Positions 58,524 through 64,000 of a stretch of 64,000 nucleotides of DNA are shown piece after piece. Location of the stretch: the NCBI GenBank assembly GCA_051294375.1, contig CM119269.1, positions 14,767,918 through 14,831,917 of the forward strand, in the 5' to 3' direction. The translations under genes were made by a program, and so were the position numbers. How positions within the stretch are numbered: the stretch's first letter is position 1; every line of letters starts with the position of its first letter. The notes beneath the pieces were generated by a model. It was not told the DNA's origin, did not search any database, and worked only from the letters and a program-made list of their open reading frames with translations. The stretch is from Paraspadella gotoi (lineage: Eukaryota; Chaetognatha).

Positions 58524-59457
58524 AGACGACGGGAGCGAGGCGCCTCCGAGATGTCGGCCATTCGGTCCAAGACTCACTCCACGACGACGACGCACTTGTC
58601 TCCCTCGCAGACAAACTCCGCGGCGCCCTTGACCCTCGCGGCGTCGCAGTTGACGCCGTCGACGGCGCCCATGAGTCTCTCCGAAGCGGACGTCTCTCGT
58701 GGCAGCACTCTGTCGTTGAGGGGAAGCGTGGACGAGCCCGTTGAAGGCGGGAATGGTGAGAGAGAAAAAGAAATTCCTTTGGAGTCAAAACTGATAAATA
58801 GTCATAGCAGAAGATAAAAAGATAGTCAAGTGTTTTATTTACAAATTAATAAACCTTCAAATGAATTAAATTTCTTTCTGACATTTTCTTTTCAGCTAAC
58901 GGGGGTCTTCTAATGACCCTGGACTCGGCCTCCGGTCTAATCTTAGGCCCTCAATTTCCGGTGGGAAGAAACAACAACTTTCAAAATGGTATATATGGAA
59001 GCTGTATAAATGCATATAATTATTAATTACATACATATAAACAAAAAAATCGGACATTAAATTCTCAGGTGCCCACTCATCATCTCCTCGTTCAAATCGT
59101 CGCCAAGCGAAGAACAATCAAAGAGCGAACGGTGCTTCTTCGCCGACCGGCGGCGCTTCGATCGCCGGCGCCGCCGCCTTCCCGTCGCCTAACGTTCAGA
59201 GCCTCACCATCGACGTGAACGCCGCCAAGCGGGAGACGACGTCTCTCGGCAACGGCAGCAACCGCAGCAATCAGAGCAGCGGAAGTCACAGAAGCAACGA
59301 CAGCGATCATCCGCTGTTGGACGGGAAGAGAGGAGAGGCGAAACCAAAGAAGAAGAAGAAGCATAATTTGTTCGGGGTGAAGAGGAGGAGGAGGAGGAGT
59401 CAAGCGGGGGGTGGGGGGAAAGGAGAATCGGACGAATTGGAAAGAACCGTGATTTGA
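54971..59457 (+). CDS. Five-Ig-domain transmembrane adhesion protein, Kirrel/nephrin-like architecture
   Basis: This is a cell-surface immunoglobulin-superfamily protein. Its 15 exons are 54971-55016, 55104-55168, 55267-55419, 55511-55582, 55693-55812, 55938-56172, 56447-56640, 56869-57092, 57214-57364, 57486-57734, 57827-57934, 58022-58164, 58526-58755, 58896-58988 and 59069-59457. They sum to 824 codons (823 aa). A signal peptide (MIRALFLLAIVPWSTG) is followed by five Ig domains, each with a Cys pair: VSLPCPY/EFVCR, VVQCIATG/VRCSVENA, TAACNV/EINCFVD, TLTCHPRNVN/EIHCVV and VTLECNVS/HYFCKTWNAYG. Exon 12 is one transmembrane helix, and the tail of about 235 residues is Ser/Thr-, Ala/Gly- and Lys/Arg-rich. 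The C-terminus RTVI fits a class I PDZ ligand. Five Ig domains plus a PDZ-binding tail is the Kirrel/Neph layout, but I cannot confirm orthology by eye. CT microsatellites abut the acceptors of exons 9 and 13. Confidence 0.88.
57139..57191. repeat. CT microsatellite adjoining a splice acceptor
   Basis: A (CT)n run in the intron before exon 9 of the Ig gene ends about 20 bp before the AG acceptor at 57212-57213 and would supply its pyrimidine tract. Confidence 0.9.
58448..58522. repeat. CT microsatellite forming a splice-site pyrimidine tract
   Basis: About 75 bp of (CT)n, with one slip, runs directly into CTCAG, the acceptor of exon 13 of the Ig gene (58524-58525). Confidence 0.95.
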
Positions 59458-61041
59458 GGGAATTAATGGAGGGAGATTGAAAGAGGGAGTTGAAAAAAAA
59501 ATATGATGATTAAGAGAGTGAAGAAGTTAATTAATGAAAGAAAAATAAAAAGGGGAAACAATTATTTTTGAAAATAAAAAATAAAAGGAAAAATAAGATT
59601 AATTTCATTCAGAGTCTAAAAAAATTATCTGATTTTTGATTACCTTTCTGATAATTTTTTATCTCTTTGTGAGAATTAAGGCGTCGATGATAAAAAGTTG
59701 AATTTGTCAGAACTTGCTTCTTTACACTTTGAAAGGTTTTAGAATTATTACATTAATTTGAAAAGCTTAATTTATTGCGGCATTGCGTTTACACTTTTTA
59801 TCACATTATCACTTGTTACATTCCAATTCGCTCCTTTTCTGTTGAGCGTATTTATGAAATTATATGTTGTAATCACATTAAAAACAATTTGTAACAAATT
59901 AATTTGTCACTGATTTATATTTTTGTGCGCGAAATTGAGAACTTGTTGTCAAGTTGTCACAGTTTCGAAGGCAGGCAGGTAAACACTATCGACAGTATTT
60001 GACAAGAACGACAAAATTTGGCCGACAATGCAAACGACATCCTCTAGTGACTCAAATGACGAACACGAGAGTCGCCACAATCCTAACTTTTTCATTTCCA
60101 GTAATCGTGGCGCCCCCCCCCCCCGAGTTGTGGAGGCCTGTTCTCTCGCTACTATTACAAAACCTGGAGACAGTTTCTGTTCGGTCGTTATGTCAACCTT
60201 TATTAGCTAGAACGTTACAAGCGATCTTTAAACATAGTGTTAAAAACACTATATAATTCAAAGCCAATTTGAAAAAGAAGTTGAAGTTTGGAATCTTTGA
60301 TCTCATCAGCTTGACGATAATGCGGAGTCGGGTTTGAAGGCCGCAGTGGCTCATTAACTTATTATCCGCTTTAATTCAATTATTTTCATTATCTTTCCGT
60401 AATCTGGACTTTTTGAATTTTCACAGCGTCGCCTCGAGCGAACAATGGCTGAGACAAGAAGAATATTGACTTATTGTGGTTGATTTTAAAAACCGGTTTT
60501 CGAAAGGAAAAAAAATCGGTTCTGTTTTATTTTTGACGAAATTTTTATTGTTCTGCTACGGCTTTTACCTTTTACATTCGACTTAAAATTAATATTTATT
60601 GATCTCAAAATTACGCATTACGTCGATTTTTAGTCAAAATTAAAATTAAAAGACTTGAGTATTGATTAAAACTGATTTTTCTAACTTAAATTGACAAATA
60701 TTCGTTTATACGCACGTAGGGATCGAGACAGCTTTCAAAAACTCTCAAGGTAAGTCACCTTGCCACTTTTTGATAAAAAAAAAGATTATTTTCTTAGAAT
60801 GGAAATAAAGCAAGAACTCTGGGAGTTTTATGATCCTTTTCTCCTTTGGAGCTCATATTCAAGAAACAAAATCCTAAAAACATTTGCATTAATAGTTGAT
60901 AATTCAATAAATCCGTTTCGTTTCAGATGACGCGGCCTTTGAAAGGGGAGGAATAAAACATTTTTTTCTATCTTATCATAAATCTCTATTTCTCTTTCTC
61001 TCTCTTTCTCTCTCTCTCTGCGGATTCGACAAAATTTCACC
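59458..61041. other. Intergenic Ig gene to SLC36-like gene
   Basis: About 1.6 kb of AT-rich sequence. The first 130 bp contains several AATAAA hexamers. A 100-codon plus-strand frame at 59954-60256 overlaps a C11 run and lacks any recognisable domain. The remainder presumably holds the promoter of the next gene. Confidence 0.5.
59544..59579 (+). terminator. Poly(A) signals of the Ig gene
   Basis: AATAAA at 59544-59549 and further copies in the next 40 bp lie about 90-130 nt after the stop codon of the Ig protein. Which one is used cannot be told. Confidence 0.5.
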
Positions 61042-64000
61042 ATGTCAGTTAATCCAGGTTATTCAGGTAAAGAAACAGTTGTCTATTCCAGCAACCGTCT
61101 TTAGAAAGTGTTTAATGATGCAATAAATTTAACCGCTCATTTAAGAAAAAATTTTAACATATAAACAGACTGATGAATCTTATATTCTTACTGAGCCATC
61201 CATTTTAAATCGTTTCAATATCAATTAAAAATTTTAAAACTTCTTCTAAAGCGACAGAGGAAAACGACATCGGGTCACTCTCAAACTCTGCTAACGATGA
61301 CGACCAGAATTACAGCGCCATCGAAGTACCGAGGGGTGCGTTCAAAAACATTTTTTTAAAGTCTAGGGAGGTACATATAACAGACCAGAACAAAATTCAA
61401 GATCAAACAAAGATACGAGGAAAATCAACAGTCGATGACGATATCATTTTTGTCAGGTCAGGTTAAATGATCCACTAAACGGTTAAAGTGAGCAATCACG
61501 TAATGGTCGTCGTAATCGTTGTCATGTTAATTTGATTCGCGAAAATGTTTTCGTTTAAAATGACGTGACTGACGAAAATAATTTTTCGGTCGATAACACT
61601 TTGGGTTTTTCCTTTCACTAAAATGATTTTAAGTCTGAGTCACCGAGGTCAAAATTTCAAGGCCTTCGATTTCAGAATTGCAAGATTTGCCATCGAACGA
61701 GTTTCAGCTCAAAGACACGGCATCCGGTGGACAACCCAACGAGGGAAACGCCACCTCGCAATCACATCCTGGTATGGAAGATTTAAGCCAAAAAGTGACA
61801 GCGTCCATTGAACGGAGGCGCTAAATATAGAAACCACCTGACGCCACTTCCTCCAGGCGCGAGTTGGATCTACGATTCGGACGACTTCATGGTTTCGGCG
61901 CCGCATCTGGCCGCCTCCAGCGCCACAGTGTCAGACTTCGCCACCCTCGTCCACATTCTCAAGGTACTGGGGAATTTTGGGCAGTCCGCGAATTGTTGTT
62001 TTTGTTGCCGACAATGAAAAAAGCAGGAGTTGGATTTCCCCTTTTCAGTTTTTATCTTATAGCTAAGCGGTGCGGCTTATTAACAAAACACAACGAAAAG
62101 AAAGATAAAACACAATGTCTATCTTATACCTGTAAATGCCTGATTGTTTGCATTTTACACAAGGCCTTCTGCAGCGTGGGTTTGTTGGCAGTCCCCTACG
62201 CTGTCAGCAAGATCGGATTCATCCCTGGCCTCATAGGTGGGAAAATCATTGTTTTTATGCTGCAATAAAAATGTAAATGGCGCATCTCGAACTTAACATT
62301 CATCGAGTTATTTTTTCAGGAATCCCGATCGTCGGCATGTTGATGCTGCATTGCATGAGAATTTTGACGTTAAACGCCAGAGAGTTTTGCAAACTGACGC
62401 GACGCGAAAATGTCGACTATGGGTAAATCAGTGGTTTCAATAATAGAATGTTACTAAGCAAAATTGATCTAACAAAGGAGATATATATGAGTAAATTACC
62501 ATGATGATGTATCTAATTTGCTATCATGGTAACCCTCCACAAAAAATAACTTGTTGGTTCATCTCATAGCTTCTGCTGATATGAATCTTATCTGTTTGCA
62601 TATTTGGTAACACAGGTTTTTGATTAAAATGTTAGTTGACTCCTCTACTTCCGAGTATCGAACCCGAAACACTTTCTGTGCACCAACAGCTTGCCCACTT
62701 ACTCACCGATATAAGTTATAACCCTCCCCTCGATCCCTTCAGCTATGCACTTCAGTTCGCCTTCGAGTTCGGCCCTCCATCCCTCCGCTTCTTCTCTCGC
62801 TTCGCCAAGCGTGCCATCAACGTGCTGCTCGGCATCATGCAGGTCGGCGTCTGCTGTGTCTGCATCGTCTTCATCGCCGATAACTTGGAGCAAGTCATCA
62901 ACTACTACGCCGGGACGGACTTGCCGATTCAGGTCAGCTGAACCGGTTAGGGTTTTCCAAGCGAATCGCCGTGGTTTTCATAAAATTGTCCGTGAAAAAA
63001 GTCATTTAATATGATGACCTTAAATATAACTTTATATGGACATTTAATCGAGACTAAACTTTTAAAATGACCTTTACCCTAAGAATTATTCTTTTAATAT
63101 TAATTTGAGTTATAAATGTAATTTTTTTTAAAATACTAATTCTAAAATATTTTTGGTTTTTCAAATGATTTAATAAGCGGACCAATTTGAATTTGGTCCG
63201 CTGCTAAGATAAAAAGGCTCGATTGTAAGTCTTCTTGAGCCGATTCTCCGGTCATATTCCAGGTTTGGATGGCGGCTGTCTACCCCGTCCTTCTCGGCTT
63301 ATGTTGCATCCGCGAAATCCAAATATTGGCTTATGCTTCAGGTTAACAGATTTTTAGGCGGCTGGAGCAGGACATTTTGATACCGGAAAAATTATTATTA
63401 AATTTACCTAAAGATGAAATAACAATATTTTTCCGTTTTGTAAAGAAAAAAAATTGTTAAACAACCGAGTATTTTAATGTTATTTTGACATTTCCTTTTC
63501 GCTTTCACAGGTTTGGCCTTGGTGATTCAATTCGCCGGCTTCTTCCTCATATTCGTCTACTGCGGTATGGAGGCGTTGCAATGGAACCAAGTGCCGTTCC
63601 ACTTCGATCCGGCGGGGATCCCGGTCTTCCTATCGGCGATGGCCTATTGCTTCGAGGGAACAAACCTCATCCTTCACTTCCACAACCGGATGTCCGACAG
63701 GTCGCGACGCCGAGCGGAGGACATTTTAAGAAAGACTTTTGCTTTTCCATCATTGAACTTTTTCCCTCATTTTCACGTAGAGACGCCCTTCTGCCCTCTC
63801 ACGGTGTTCTTAACACGGCGATCTTCATCGTCGTTATCCTTCAATTCGCTTTCGGATTTTTCGGCTTCATCACCTTCGGTAATCGATACGTTTAATTGTT
63901 GATGTTATCAATAGCCGATTATATAGTTTTAACTAATTTTTGATCTTTATTATTTATTTTAATAACTTTTAAATTTTAGGGAACGAAGCCTTAGGAAGTA
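61042..64000 (+). CDS. SLC36-like proton-coupled amino-acid transporter (5' part, runs off the window)
   Basis: This is a polytopic amino-acid/auxin-permease-family transporter, probably lysosomal or plasma membrane. The exons are 61042-61066, 61252-61335, 61676-61771, 61857-61963, 62164-62236, 62320-62422, 62743-62932, 63263-63341, 63511-63700, 63781-63878 and 63980 to the edge. All phases agree, giving about 355 residues in the window. The first 85 residues are a polar cytosolic N-terminus (MSVNPGYSG...), and then comes DFATLVHILKAFCSVGLLAV, equivalent to the first transmembrane helix with the family's unwound GLL segment. Later landmarks are QVGVCCVCIVFIADNLEQVI, LLGLCCIREIQILAYAS and AMAYCFEGTNLILHFHNRM, which parallels the AFEG...N.M block of human PAT proteins. 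The usual 450-500 residues imply about two to three helices beyond the edge. An SLC32 or SLC38 member is less likely because those lack the FEG...N.M block. Confidence 0.85.

Noticed and set aside
59954-60256. 100-codon plus-strand frame between the Ig and SLC36-like genes
   Set aside because: It crosses a homopolymeric C run, has no recognised domain and no supporting splice pattern.

Overview
The window comes from an animal nuclear genome with compact, intron-rich genes. Every gene model below is spliced: introns are mostly 60-300 nt, have GT-AG (occasionally GC-AG) borders, and keep the reading frame across all junctions. Orthologues of GMAP-210, HELQ, a sodium/calcium exchanger, RECQL4, TBP, ZER1 and NOX4 identify a metazoan. 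The small introns and roughly 7 kb per gene suggest an invertebrate with a small genome. The sequences diverge well away from vertebrates, and I cannot assign the phylum from sequence alone. No bacterial, plasmid or viral genes were seen.

Layout. Seven genes lie head to tail on the minus strand. In transcription order, from high to low coordinates, they are NOX4-like NADPH oxidase (47904-44057), ZER1 (43195-37946), TBP (37568-36083), RECQL4 (35787-27017), an SLC8-type Na+/Ca2+ exchanger (25904-21366), the repair helicase HELQ (about 16806-8308) and the Golgi tether TRIP11/GMAP-210 (7789-522). ZER1, TBP and RECQL4 are packed with only about 300-380 bp between them. A gap of about 7 kb (47905-54970) follows, rich in GA/CT microsatellites; it holds a non-autonomous DNA transposon and ends in a promoter-like block of CCAAT boxes, CACGTG boxes and a TATA box. 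Two plus-strand genes follow: a five-Ig-domain transmembrane adhesion protein (54971-59457, Kirrel/nephrin-like architecture) and the 5' part of an SLC36-like amino-acid transporter (61042 to the window edge).

For seven complete genes the summed exon lengths are exact multiples of three, which supports the splice models: TRIP11 2057 aa, exchanger 906 aa, RECQL4 1443 aa, TBP 289 aa, ZER1 1122 aa, NOX4 741 aa and the Ig protein 823 aa. HELQ is resolved except for its first exon. The genes do not form one pathway. HELQ and RECQL4 are both DNA-repair helicases; the rest serve Golgi tethering, calcium export, transcription, protein degradation, redox chemistry, adhesion and transport.

Points most worth a second look are a Na+/Ca2+ exchanger that appears to lack the CBD1 calcium sensor; a NOX4 with a long polar N-terminal extension; ZER1 with an acidic/Ser/Ala insert in its LRR region; three GC-AG introns; a 1.8 kb transposon with 17-bp terminal inverted repeats, a 6-bp target duplication and an internal foldback; and nested repeat insertions at 17-18.9 kb.
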